Notes: generated by a model from the letters alone, not told the origin. A DNA stretch of 64,000 nucleotides from Branchinecta lynchi (GCA_023053575.1 JAKZAP010000005.1:8122001-8186000); one strand, 5' to 3'. Shown: positions 44,601-56,159, numbered from the stretch's first letter. Made by a program: numbers and translations.

Positions 44601-45865
44601 CCGGATAAAAATAATGGGTACACCAGCGAGCAGAAGTTGTAAACTCCTCATCCCTGAAGATGATTGTAGCATAACAGCCGCTTATTAATTAGAAGCCCCT
44701 TGCATGTCTTACAATTGGGAACCAAATTGTTCTTACTATCGAATGCACCGGAAACAGATAACAGGTGCACCAAGTAGCAAAAGCTGCAAACCCCTCATTG
44801 CCGAAGATGATTATGAGCCGACAGGTGACTGTTGCATACATGTCCCCTACATGTCTCACAACTGATATCGCCTATTTTTGGTTTCAGTGCGTACGTTACT
44901 ACTGAAGTTGTCAACCCCTTTAAACTTTCAAACTGGTTTGTTTCTTCGCTGTCGCTTAATGCTGAAGTTGTCAACTTATCGAAGCTTTTTAAACGGGATG
45001 TTGTAAAAAAAATTAATCATATGATCAAAAGGTATTCTTCAGCGTTGTAAAAACAACAACAAAATAATATAGGAAGAAGGGACTAAATTAACTTTGCAGT
45101 CAGTTGAACTTTATCCTTTTCAATCGTAGAGATAGTGACGGATGAAAAACTGGAACAATATCTTATATAATCTAGTTGGCATTAGAAAGCTATCCGTAAC
45201 TTTTCAGGATTAAAATACCATAGATGACACTATTAATTATTATGAAACTACCTCATTGCTTTACATTTTCGTTTGTATCCGTTGTGTAAAGAGTTAATCC
45301 TAGGTTACATTGATAGACCATCGACACAAACTTTCTTACTGTCAGATTTATAGAAATCGAATACAATGTGCACCCAATTGCAAAAATTCCTAGCCACTCG
45401 TGAACCGATTCCTACTTACAAGTCCCTCTCCCGTGATATACATTAACCCTTAACCGAAAACAAATAATGGGTACACCAGCTAGCAAAAGCTGCAAACCCA
45501 TCATCGCAGAAGATGATTGTAGCATAACAGCCAATTATTACTTACAAGTCCCTTGCATATCTTACCATTGGGAACCAAATTGTTCTTACCATCGAATACA
45601 CCGGAAACAAATAACAGGTACACCAACTAGCAAAGCGGCAAACCCCTCATTACCAAAGATGATTATGAGCCAACAGTCGACGGTTGCTTAAAAGTCCCCT
45701 ACATGTCTCATAACAGGTATCGCCTATTTTTGTTTTCAGTGTACCTTACTACTGAAGTTGTCAACCCCTTTGAAATTTTCAAACTGGTGTATCTCATGAA
45801 GGAATTTTTGTACCAAAAAATGGATGACATATACTTTGATCAGCCCATCAATGGCTATCGATTGC
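41601..45865 (+). repeat. Complex tandem array of K monomers and a Cys-containing ORF module
   Basis: Two modules alternate. Module 1 (about 420 bases: GTCAGTTGAACTTTATCC, GTAGACATCGTGACGGATG, AAGCTATCCGTAACTTTTCAGG, ATCGAATACAATGTGCACC) appears complete or partial near 41610, 42160, 42840, 43650, 44300 and 44970. Module 2 (starts ATGGGTACACCAGCTAGC) reads SKSCKPLIAEDD..YYLQVPCMS and a second similar half, near 42115, 42655, 43250, 43900, 44614 and 45467. Copies are of unequal length, with deletions and junctions within modules. The longest module-2 frame is 43900-44247. Confidence 0.7.
43900..44247 (+). CDS. ORF of array module 2, function unknown
   Basis: 115 codons from an ATG. Two imperfect internal repeats: GTPASKSCKPFIAED..YYLQVPCMSFNWEPNCSY and GTPTSESCKPLIAEDDYELT..VQIPYMSQNWYRL, then a hydrophobic LFLVSVCTLLLKLS segment. 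Related frames occur at 45467-45691 and 43303-43539, with frameshifts and stops separating others. The recurring Cys spacing is notable, but no start context, intron or promoter supports expression. It could simply be repeated DNA that happens to be open. No family recognised. Confidence 0.22.
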   Translation: MGTPASKSCKPFIAEDFCSIRADYYLQVPCMSFNWEPNCSYHQMTGTPTSESCKPLIAEDDYELTVDCRVQIPYMSQNWYRLFLVSVCTLLLKLSTPCNFRTGVSHEGVFVPKNG

Positions 45866-46590
45866 CGTCGAAAAAAAAATTCTACCTGTCTTAGTTCAAA
45901 AGTTGACTTTTTTGCCGTAGGCCAACTTTCTAACGTCACGACTTAGAAAGGAGCAAAGGATAAGCTCTAGTTTCTTTAGCAATGAGAGAACTTTTAAAGT
46001 TTAAGGGGCACATCTGATACCGTTACTCTACCGCAAACCCGAGTGCAAAAAAAAAATTTATAAACTCAGCTGGAATCGTCGCAGACATGGACAGAAACAA
46101 TAGATGGCAGCACTTTCGGACCCGTGGGAAAAAGCCACTTTTTTGTCTCTGTAGATTTTTCTATTTATCACTCAAAGAAGATATGTTGGCTGTGGGGCCG
46201 GGTAACTGCCGCATATATTTAACACTTATAGATTTTAGTCCATCTTCAATTTGAAACTGGTGCCTGCCTGCTAGCGTGCTAGAACGGAGCTTTCCACTCG
46301 AAAGCAGAAACATGGTTTGATGAAACGAAAGGTTCGCTACACAACTTGAGATGGTCCTCTCCGACATAGGCTATACAACTCCACTTCACTTCGCAAACCG
46401 TAGGCTCTGGCTCGATGACAAGCAAAAACCATCCTTATTGGCCTCAGGCAAGAGTTGTACGGAGCTTTCCAAAATGTAATGTCAGATTCATCAATCCGGC
46501 CTAAGGTCCACACTTTCCGTAAAAACCGCACAGGTTAGACCCTTCCCAGTTACCAGGAATAAAATGAAATCGGAGTCATAGGAAAAAAAA
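45866..46590 (+). repeat. K terminal part and segmental duplicate, copy 2 of 2
   Basis: 45866-46140 repeats 38346-38635 (TCTACCTGTCTTAGTTCAAAAG, CTTTAGCAATGAGA, ATAGATGGCAGCACTTTCGG). 46145-46590 repeats 40056-40325, with extra sequence at about 46228-46392. The order of the pieces shows that a block of about 1-2 kb was duplicated. Confidence 0.72.
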
Positions 46591-46596
46591 AAAAAA

Positions 46597-47008
46597 CGGT
46601 TCCCCGAGGACTCCTCGGGGAATGAAAAGGAACGGCGAGAATAGAGGGAGTCACTCGATGCGGACTCCGCGCACAGAAAACAGCGAGAACACGAGGAATG
46701 GTTTCAAAACGGATTTTGTTAGAAAAAAATCTATGTAGTTGACGAAATTAGTCTGGATCCACTCTATTTTTGGTTTTGTTTACTCTGATTATTTTTAATT
46801 AACTTTACATGGCACCAACACCAGCAAAAATTCATTCCCCTCTGAATCTGAAAGGAAGTCCTTTTTGATGATCGTGATCGTGATCGTGATAATCGGAGCA
46901 TTCCCCGTCCGTGGGGACTCGCGAGAATACGGGGAGTGAGTCCCCGGGACAAACAAAAACACGGGGACTCCTCAAGTGGAGTCCTCGGGGAACGGCAAGA
47001 ATACGCCT
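46597..47008. mobile_element. TIR element, family D copy 2
   Basis: Starts at a poly-A run followed by CGGTTCCCCGAGGACTCC and ends GGGGAACGGCAAGAATACGCC, so the left terminus is cut or overwritten by poly-A. Inside: GAATGGTTTCAAAACGG, GTGATCGTGATCGTGATAATCGGAGC and CATTCCCCGTCCGTGGGGACTCGCGAGAATACGGGG. No transposase. Confidence 0.72.
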
Positions 47009-47387
47009 TAGAGGTGTCCCCTGGGCTGCCCCTGGGTGTCCCCCATTTGACTAGTCGGTCTGGTCGGTCGTCTGTCGCGTTGGACCTAAAATACCGTCCC
47101 CAGTTTCTACTTATCTCCACTGCCCTCAGTTCAGTCAGTTTTGTTGATGGTTGTTGTTTGTCTCAGTTTGTTTCCACTTTTCGGGTTTGTTATTTTGTAG
47201 CCTATATTAAGTTTCAAGAATTGTTCCTCTTTCTGGCTTATTTAGGCTAGAAAATCCTGGCCAAACCTGGATTTGGTATTTTGTCTGTCCGGCGCTAGGC
47301 TTCAAGAGGAAGTTGCATTAGTGGTAGCCTAAGTTTAGATGTAGGTACAGCACAGGAGCGGTCCAACCTCGAATTTATATGACATTG
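47009..47387. other. Unrecognised spacer
   Basis: An open plus frame (46936-47250) begins inside the D element and runs on with a hydrophobic tail; I do not consider it a gene. Nothing else recognised. Confidence 0.4.
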
Positions 47388-47389
47388 TA

Positions 47390-48341
47390 CAGGAGGGGTA
47401 ACTGAGCCTCATTTTTGTTGCATGCTGCAGGTCCAGTTCTTGGCCGATTCCAGACTCGATTCATCCTACATCCTACATAACAGAAGGTATGTTGTGCCAA
47501 AGCAAAGAAGTGCTGCAGCAGCGATGTGGCATCGCTATTGTAACAATAATGAGGCTATGACCTCGTTTTTATGCTTCCTCGACTTTTGCCGCGAAAATGT
47601 TCAAACGAAATGTACATGTGACAGTCAAGAGCAGGTCAAGAGGTCTAGAGGCAAACATGACTTTTTCAATACGCTTAGGCTAGTCATGTGTCCAAAAATA
47701 TTCAAATTTTGTACTTGTACTTTGTTTTGAGTTTGCTTTGAAAAGGAATTTTTCTAGCTATTGACTTTGCTAACTCTATCTTTTTCATCATTTTGTAAGT
47801 CAATAGAGTAAGAGCTGCATTCGTTGCACTCCAGGCCTGCTCCAGGCTGTCTCTGGTGTTTTGTCACCAGTGTCTGGTTCTTCTCTTATAACGTGTTTTT
47901 TAGTTCACTGGTGAGTTGATGAAAACTCGCTAACGCCTCGCTGAAGCCTGGCTCCAGGGGAGATTCTGGTTAGTCCGCACCGGTGAGGTAAAACCGGACA
48001 CTGGTTAGTTAAAAAATGGGTTATAAGACTGGTGAGTAGGTCATAGGTCACCGCTTGATGCAAAAATGGCTTATAAGAAAAACTGAAGACTACCCATGAG
48101 AACTCCTGTGACAAAGAATGCAGCTATGGTTAGAATGAAGTAATCTTGTTCAGAAAGAAAAATATGTTTAACTAGAAACATTGAAACAATATTTGTTTAT
48201 ACAATTTTTAAACCATTCAATTAGCTTCAGTCTTGTATGTTTGTCATATTTGTTGGTTCCTTTTTAAGCCAGATAGATTATTCTGAAGGAATGACTTCTC
48301 TAGAAATTTGAAATCTTGTCTTAGGTTGGATACCCCTCCTG
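47390..48341. mobile_element. Tc1/mariner-like non-autonomous element, copy 2 (longer)
   Basis: 952 bp with the same CAGGAGGGGTA / TACCCCTCCTG inverted ends and TA flanks as 23542-24000. Shared internal blocks include GAAATGTACATG, TTGACTTTG.TAACTCTA, AATATGTTTAAC and AGGTTGGATACCCC. Two extra segments, near 47415-47520 and about 47800-48120, distinguish it. No intact transposase. Confidence 0.75.
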
Positions 48342-49025
48342 TACTTTGCTTAAAAACCTTACAAGGAAATTTCTGTGCAGTCCAAAATAGGTCCTGGGAC
48401 TAGTCCCCGAAGCCACACCGTTGTCAGCGGTGACTTGCTGGTATAATTATGCTGCCGAATCTATTTAGGTTGAATGTTTCAAGTTCTTTTTCTGTTTAGC
48501 TTTATCTGCAAAAGGCTCCAGGTTATTGTTCTATTTTTGGCATTAGCAAGTAAAAAGAAAGAGTCATTGGTTGTGGCCTGGTTGTGGTTGCAGTGCTGGA
48601 CTATTATTTATTGCCAAAAATTTTATGTTATCTTCACACCGCGTAAAAAATGTGACCAATACAGCAACTGTACTTCTTGTCTGACCGTCACTCTGTCCAA
48701 AGTATGCTAGTTCAGACACTTCTGGACAGGCTAGGGCGGTGAAACTTGCCATTCTTTGCAGACAGTAGTGCCATTTTACTGAACATTGGAAAATGTTTTA
48801 ATTCTCATGAAATCTCTTCGATTGAGGGGGATTCCCCTTTTCGGAAATTTTATTTATCCTAAAGCAGAAGGTAGCCTATATAGGTTAAAGGATTGTATGG
48901 CACTTGGTACTCTGACATTGTCCCCTTTTGCCGCTTCATAGCTTAGAGCCTCTGACTCAAGACTGTACAGTAACCATTATGCCTCTTCATTGGTTCGTCT
49001 GTCCCTTTCTCTCACTTTGCTAGTT
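48342..49025. other. Unrecognised intergenic DNA
   Basis: No gene, bounded repeat or RNA gene recognised; frames are short. Confidence 0.4.
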
Positions 49026-49330
49026 TTGACACTCCCATACAAGACAGGACCATAAAATTTGGCTTCCTCTGGCATGCATAGTGAGGACCCAACCAATAAT
49101 CAGCAAATTTTTCTTTTCCGGATCCGACCATCCTTGTGGGAGGTTAGCAATCCTTGATCTTGACCTGCATATATCGCGAATGGTACAAGGCCATGGGTCC
49201 TAGATATTTAATTCTGGGACATGATGGAATCAGGCTTTGGTGGGCAAGTTTTAGGGTGTTCCTGGGTGTATTCTCCTTTCGTGACATGTCTAAATCTCGA
49301 ACTTGTGATCCGATCAGGAGGAACTTGCCA
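49026..49330 (+). repeat. Family-B-like fragment
   Basis: ATTTGGCTTCC..GGCATGCATAGTGAGGACCC and TTTTCCGGATCCGACCATCC..GTGGGAGG resemble the start of B copies (compare 63340-63430). The rest is diverged. Confidence 0.45.
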
Positions 49331-49702
49331 GCTGACGAAAGCAAATGACCAAATTGTTCTATTTGTATGGCAGGACCGTATGCGGTCCTAAGCTAAACTG
49401 CATGATACCTACCCTTGCAAGTGCTGTATGATCTTTCAGCTCTTCCGGTACCCCTCGTTAAGATCCTACACTGGGTTTCTGTCCGATAAAGACACATATA
49501 TGTCACATCTAGAGCATTTGCATCCAAGACCCATCAAGTTTCATGAAAACTTCCGAAAATTTCAACCAACTTTCATCTATCCCAAAGAGGTTGTATCCGT
49601 TTATAAGTAGTCAACTGAAAGACTAAAATGCTCTTCAGCCGGGATTTGGACCTAGGACTTCCGACTTTGAAGGCGACTACACTTTAAAAAAAAAATCTTG
49701 CA

Positions 49703-49806
49703 GTATTTGCTACTTGGATCAATCTTGTCTCTAAAAAGATAATCTTATCTCTAATTCGGATTGATCTTATCTCAGTAGAGATAAGATTAATCCCAGTAGC
49801 AAATAG
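49703..49806. repeat. Palindromic GATAAG-rich element
   Basis: ATTTGCTACT at one end and AGTAGCAAAT at the other, with nested inverted repeats. The central hairpin GATCTTATCTC-AGTA-GAGATAAGATT has a 4-base loop. Several GATAAG/CTTATC sequences result. Size and structure suggest a small foldback/MITE. Regulatory function is not shown. Confidence 0.7.
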
Positions 49807-49959
49807 TGCAGTTAACTTTAATCTGTACTCCGAGAAACTTTTTACAGTGTACTCTGCCACCGAGGTACAGCAGGGCTTTGAAAACAGCTCGCAAACCACT
49901 ATAATAGTCAAGAAGAAGCGGGCCATAGGAACAGTAATCCCGCCGAAAACAAATCTATC

Positions 49960-50260
49960 TAAACACTTCACATCTCCATGTCACAGGACTAGATAGGTAT
50001 TATGTAGATGGAATTTTATACAAGGGACTAGTACCGTGACAAATAAACTAGCTGATTTGGGTAAAGTCACTTAAATTGTATTCCATTTCCATCTACATAG
50101 TATTTGGCAATCAATGATGTGCCTCAAATGGCACATCTGGTCCATGTCTTTTGCACCATCCAAGTTTCATCACTTTCTCCATTTGGTGCCTATGCGGACC
50201 AACACATTTCCAGAACCCCTCCACGGTGTCCACGTGCGATTCGGACATATAAATATCAAA
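49960..50260. repeat. Small inverted repeat and diverged repeat fragment
   Basis: TATTATGTAGATGGAA at about 49998 and its inverse TTCCATCTACATAGTA at about 50086 flank roughly 70 bases. Following sequence (CCAAGTTTCATCACTTTCTCC) resembles 9.3-9.7 kb. Confidence 0.5.
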
Positions 50261-50289
50261 TCTAGGGTTTTTGCTCCTATCAACCACCA

Positions 50290-50975
50290 TGCACTTGGTA
50301 TGAGGATCCGCTGGATCAAAGTACAGGGCAAGTTCGTAGATGGGTCTCTAGTCCTGTATTTAGAGGTGGGGGAGGGGGTTTCAAATTAAGGCTAAATATT
50401 TTTTTAAGCTTAGTGATGGTCGTCTATGGGATAAGGAGGCACGCTGAGTCCATATTTGAACTTTGTTTTCTTGCCGGACTAATGGTCCACCCGGAATGCA
50501 GGCGAAACCCGAAATTTGGTTGAAGCTCAAAGTTGTTTCTGGAGTCGATGAGAGATTCGGTATCGGGGTAAAGAGACATGCTGAATCCTGAACTTTATTT
50601 CCTTGACGGAAAAGCTTGCAAAATTGGTCAAAACCCGAAAATTTCGATCGAAAGGTTCACCTCTCAATATCAGCTCTTTTGCTTTCCATGCAGTTCGCCG
50701 GGAATACTACTAAAACGAGTAATTTGGTAAAAGTAATAGACTTATCTGAGGTCGATTAGAGATGAGATATTGGAGTAGCTGAACTTAGTTTTCTCATCTG
50801 ATTAGTTGTTTGGCCGTAAGTTTTGTACATATTCAAGTGGTTGAATATTGCTAAATAGCGATATGTTAAAAGGGGTCTGTCGAAGACTGAAAATCTACAA
50901 GATTCTCTGGACCAAGAAGTCCAATAAATATTCAGTTCTTGGGATCCTGTCGAAACCTTTTGTCTTGTTTCGCTC
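50290..50975 (+). repeat. GGATCCCA family (A), copy 7 (5' truncated)
   Basis: Begins within the ACTTGGTATGAGGATCCGCTGG block, includes GCAAGTTCGTAGATGGGTC, diverged CCGGAATGC..AACCC units, and ends GGGATCCTGTCGAAACCTTTTGTCTTG. The initial GGGATCCCAAAACG end is missing. Confidence 0.75.
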
Positions 50976-51935
50976 GACCTCGAATTTTGCTTCCGAAAGC
51001 GCATGTAAAATTAGTGTCATTGTCCGGAAACCTGCATGCGAGGCGTCCAAATTTCGGAGCGAAGGGAGAAAATCGCATCTGACTGCGAAAATCGGACTGT
51101 GTGTGACATCGAAAGCACCCACCTTCCTGACATCGTAGGTGTGATTTGATGGTAAAAGACAAGTGTTTTAGATCGCTAAAACTAGGCGAGTCGGCTCTGC
51201 TTTAAGCATACTTCATCGGCACTGCTCCGTTGACGTCCACACACTCTGGTTCGAGAAAGCAGTATTGCCACTTTTCTCTGACGAAACCTAGGACGTTCCG
51301 GACGCTCACAAAATTCGGTTCTTTTTTTTTAATTTCAACGAAATGTCAAGGTTTCAGTTTACTCTTGGGTCATTCCAGCGAAATAAAGCCAGTCAAAATA
51401 AATCAATTTCTCAGATTTTTGACGAAAATTTCTTAGAATGATCTACTCATAGGGTCCAGGACCTTTCCCAAATTTTTTTTCGGTGAAATTTTCGGCCAAA
51501 TATTCCTTTGTTGATTGTCGAAAAAGTCAATATTTTTCAAAAATTCGACAAAAATCAGGGAAATTCAACACGACCTTGAATTTTTTTGAGATTCTTACCT
51601 ACGATTAGGACTTCAAATCTCGAGATGTTCAAGTATGTAGGTACTCTTCTTTCCTTTCACGGTAATCTTGGCAAGGTAAAGTAAACAAAAAGTGGGTCTT
51701 GGTAGATTCACTCCAGAAGAACCGGCCAGATTCTGAAAATTCTGAGATTCCCCATGGTAGTAGAGGGAACAAGTGCGCAAGCGCTCAGACGTGGAGTCTA
51801 AAAGTAAAATGTGTATCACACTTATATACAAACAGCTTTAGAACCAAGACATTTCTCTTCCCAATAACCAAACAAGTATTGAAATAACCTTGTAATCACC
51901 CCCCTTTAAAAGCTTTAATGTAAACAAAATAAATC
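50976..51935. other. Unrecognised intergenic DNA
   Basis: Overlapping short frames on both strands at 50895-51160 are not recognised. A poly-T run lies at about 51323. No gene. Confidence 0.4.
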
Positions 51936-53674
51936 CAAAGACATGTTGAAGATCTTGCACGAGTAGCATTTGTTCGAACACTGAATGGTCTGCCTGCCAG
52001 TCCCACCCTTTAAACCTCTTGCCCATTAGCAAGGTAATAACATGTGCAATAAACCAGTTCGTAGCAGACTAGTGCCCCCTTTGTCACAATTCATTAAGAA
52101 CGGCATATCATCGATCATATGACAAAACAGTCCAGTTTCCAACTCTTCATTAAAGATTTAAGTACGTCGCGTCGTCTTATTTGTTGATGTTACACCAAAT
52201 CTTCATCCATACATATATCTCCCCAAATATACAAGAGTTGGACTTAGACGAACTTGTCATAGACAAACTAAAGTCATGGGAAATCTGGTGCCAGCTTGCC
52301 CGGAGGGGGGGGGAGGGACCCATCAGAATACGTATCTACACCTTTTTTCCTCAAGTATACCAGGGTCAAACACTTTTTTCATGGGCAGTTTTGGGCCCAC
52401 TTGCCCATGAACGGGGAGGGTGGGGGTGGTTCAGCTCTCCCCGGCCCGTATGATCCAAAAGCACAAAGGTTTTTCATCGCCTTATCTCCAGTTATTATCC
52501 ACTTAAAAACATTAAAAAATGGGCAATCTGGGCCCAATTGTCCCAGAACCAAGTGGGGGTGGGGTTTGGGACCCGCAACAAGTAAAAAGAGACACCAATG
52601 CTCACAATCCTACCAAGTTTCAACTTGATACCTGTTAATTCCTGGCAAGGGTAACGAACTTTACTCTTGGGCAATCTAGGCCTAGTTGCCCATGAACGGG
52701 GTGGATGGGGGAGGTGCAACTTTAAAAGCAATTTCCCAGCCCTAGGATCTACACGTACAAGGAATTGCATCGTCCTATGTCCAGTTCTGGTCAAGTTATG
52801 AACTTTATTCACTGGGCAATCTGGGCCCATTCGCCCTGAACCGGATTGGGATGGGGGGTGGACCCCTGAAAGGCACAACTAGACCCCAATACCCACTAGC
52901 ATACCAAGTTTGAACTTGATACTTGCTCTGGTTCACGAGTTATGAGCTCCACAAAATACGGTGAAAACCGAAAACGGAAAGCCGAAAGCTGCTACAGCGC
53001 TCGCGATAGTGGATTGTTCCAAGGAACACTCCACTAAAAACGAGCTACATTTCTGCATTAGCACTTTTGTAGCTATCGAGCCAGAAATGGTTTTACATAG
53101 CGATGTTAGGAAACTGAAATTCTTGGGGAAATGCATTATTTTTATGACAAAACGAATTAGTCTCACAACCTAAAATTATAAATTGAGAAATGAGTTTCAG
53201 TTTTCAAATCTTACTGTTGCTCGACTTAGACAACAACCTGCCTTTACCAATTCTTAGCTGTACAAGGGCCGAAATCTTCTCTTTGGCCTGCTTTCAGAAA
53301 CTTACTACAATGCATGCTTTTGCTCTTTTCACGTGTAAGTTTGCGCGAGGGTGGTAAATTACTCATATACTTGTTTGTACGCAATTCTGAAACGCTAACC
53401 GAGTTCCGTTGTCAGTACATTTTTATTATCTTTAGGCTGCAACTATTTAAGAAACTGAAATTTTGTATTTGCAACCATGTACAAAGAAATGTAGAACACG
53501 TTAATATTATGGCGAAGTTACAAGTTTTTCTATATTCATCTGTTATGTACACTACTCCGGCAGCATTCCGCCGAGCTGAAACTAAGAAACTAGAAATTGA
53601 GAAACCAGGGCTAGAGCAGCATTCATTTTTCAATTTTTAGTGGAGAGTTCCTTGGAACAATCCACTATTGCGAG

Positions 53675-55085
53675 CAGGGGCGTCGCAAGGGGGGGGGTGC
53701 GGGGGGTGCAGCACCCCCCCACCTTTTTCAGATTCGGTAAAATTTTGGGCCGGAGGCCCAAAATTTTACTAAAATTGTTCGGTATTTTCCTGATAGCAGA
53801 ACTGTTCGATATATTTACGGGGATTCGGTAGTTATATAGAATCCTAAATAGGCTATCTGTGCAAATCTCTTCGGTATAATCATCGGGATTCGGTATATTT
53901 GCCGGGATTCGGTAGTTATCTCGAATTTGGTGAGAGAACTTACTGAAATCATTTGGTAATTTTTAGATGCCGGAACTATTTGGTATATTTATGCAGATTC
54001 AGTAGTTACACAGAACCCCGAATAAGCTATTGGTTCAAAATTATTCGATATCATGATTAGGATTTGGTAATTTATTCAGTATAATTTCCAGGATTAGGAA
54101 GTTAACCACGAATACTGACTTTGTTCCAGTTTCGACGAAAGTATACCGAATATGAATATTGTTCGGTAGTCTTTCGATACCAAAACAATTCGGTATAATA
54201 ACCGGGATACGCTAGTTATACAGAATCCCGAACATGCTATCGGCCTAAACTTATTCGGTATAATAAGTGAAAATCGGTAATTTATTCGTTATAATTGCCA
54301 GGATTCGGAAGTTACCACGAACCTCGAAACTCAGAAGAGGTCGAGTGAAGCACTGGTCGCAGACAAAAGGGATGATCTATGATATCATCGATAGTCCTTA
54401 CTTTTATTTTGGATTCCAAAAAGAATATCTATTCATAAATATTTCGAAAATTCCGCCTGCAGAGCTTTTCGTAATATTCTCTATTTTGTGTAACGTCGCG
54501 TCATTTGGAGGGGGTTTCAAGCCAGTTTCAGGATTGAGATTTCGAAACGTTAAAAGCTTGAATTTGGATGGAAATTAAGATTAAAATTAAAAGCAACAAC
54601 AAATTTCGCCTGCGGCGCTCACTTTATGTGATTATGGGTAGTATATTGACTAGACTACAGTTACAGATACTGCCGGAACGTCGCTCCATCCGGTTTCTGG
54701 AACTTCTTGGAGTCTCGGCGTTTAATCAACGGTAAATGATAGAATTTGTAAGAGAAGCAGTTAGTTTTAGCCTACAGCAAAAAAACTAATTTCGAAAATT
54801 TTCGCCTGCGGCGCTCCATTTAATTTTCTATTGGCGAGAGATGAAGTTGTTACTGCAATCACGCCCAGCAGTATATTCTCCATGTGGCCTTCGCCAGAAC
54901 GCTGCCTAATAGTTGGCTTATCGTCTTTCATGCTGCCCTTTATTGTTACTCTTCCTCCGTAGTCGTCTCTGTTCCATAATTTAAAGCTCAAATTCTTAGT
55001 TCTAGGATTCGGTAAAATTTTTGAAACATTCGGTAAAATTTTTGCTCTGCACCCCCCCACCGAAAATGCACTTGCGACGCCCCTG
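53675..55085. mobile_element. hAT-like non-autonomous element of 1.4 kb
   Basis: Perfect 15-bp terminal inverted repeats CAGGGGCGTCGCAAG / CTTGCGACGCCCCTG, flanked by the perfect 8-bp direct repeat ATTGCGAG. The inside has many copies of a TTCGGTATAAT..GGGATTCGGTAGTTA unit, plus blocks CGCCTGCGGCGCTC. No transposase frame. An 8-bp duplication and CAGGGG ends fit hAT. It is inserted in the right arm of the surrounding long inverted repeat. Confidence 0.92.
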
Positions 55086-55615
55086 ATTGCGAGCGCTGTA
55101 GCAGCTTTCGGTTTCCGGTTTTCGGTTTTCACTGTATTTTGTGGAGCTCATAAATCGTGAACCAGTGCAAGTATCAAGTTCAAACTTGGCACACTTGTGG
55201 GCATCGGGGCATAGTTGTGCCTTTTGGGGGTCCCACCCCCCGCCCCAACCCGGTTCCGGGGCAAATGGGCCCAGATTACCCAGTAAATAAGCTTCATAAC
55301 TTGACCAGAACTGGACATAGGACGATGAAATTCCTTGTAAGTGTAGATCCCGACCCCCCCCCCCCCCCCTCCCGTTCATGGGCAGCTGGGCCCAGATTTC
55401 CCATGAGTTAAGTTCGTCTATGACAAGTCTCAAGTCCAACTCCTGCATATTTGGGGAGATATATCCATGGATAAGAATTTTGGTGCAATAGCAACAAATA
55501 AGACGACGTGTCGTACCTTAATCTTTAATGAACAATTGGAAACTGAACTGTTCTGTCATATGATCGTGATACCCCTGTATTAGCCTGCTACGACATGGTT
55601 TATAGCACTTGTTAT

Positions 55616-55890
55616 CAGAGGCGTTCCTAGCCAAAATGTTTTTTTTTTGGGGGGGGGCAAGGCATTTACCGACTGTCTGGTAATTTTACCGACTGTTTCT
55701 GCAGAAAAATGACTGTTTTCCAAGAAAAAAAACGACTGTTTTCAAGAAAAAAAAGACAGTTTTGAAAAAAATTGGCTGATTTTCAGAAAAAACGACTGTT
55801 TTGACGAAAAATGGCCTTTTTTTATGAACAAAACGAACTGTTTCGGCGAAAAATCGGGGGGCGTCCCCCTCCCCAGTCGTGACGCCCATG
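55616..55890. mobile_element. hAT-like non-autonomous element of 275 bp
   Basis: Starts CAGAGGCGTTCCTAG and ends GTCGTGACGCCCATG (partial inverted match), flanked by the perfect 8-bp repeat CTTGTTAT. The inside is a run of AAAAACGACTGTTTTC-like units of about 25-30 bases and two G/C tracts. Non-coding. It is the second insertion in the right arm of the inverted repeat. Confidence 0.85.
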
Positions 55891-56159
55891 CTTGTTATTA
55901 CCTTACTAATGGAAAATAGGTTTAAAGGGTCGGACTGGCTCAAGCTGTTCGTGCAAGATCTTCAACATTTCCGCAATTCATGGTTTCTGTTATCACAGTC
56001 CGGGACATGCCCTAACTCGAGGGTACTGTTTCAATAAGGGATCAAATAGCAGTCAAACTGTCATTCTGCCCTGAGATGTTCGATGGAATTGGCTAGATTC
56101 CTTGTATTTTAGTGTTCGAGGAAAATCGACGAAGATAATAATGATTGATGAGATGAGAT

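Larger units (their letters stand above)
51940..55975. repeat. Long inverted repeat, right arm broken by two insertions
   Basis: The left arm (51940-53038) and right arm (53632-53674, 55094-55615 and 55899-55975) are inverse. Paired blocks include GAAGATCTTGCACGA, CCCTTTAAACCT, CCATTAG.AAGGTAATAACA, CCCCAAATATAC, GAAAGCTGCTACAGCGCTCGC and TGGATTGTTCCAAGGAAC. The loop is about 53039-53631. The left arm is longer through internal repeats of a CCCATGAACGGGG/GGGCAATCTGGGCCCA unit. The right arm contains hAT-like insertions at 53675-55085 and 55616-55890. Frames in the arms and loop are not identifiable. Confidence 0.82.

Noticed and set aside
50895..51162. Overlapping ORFs on both strands as a small gene
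   Set aside because: No similarity, no signals; begins at the end of a family A copy.
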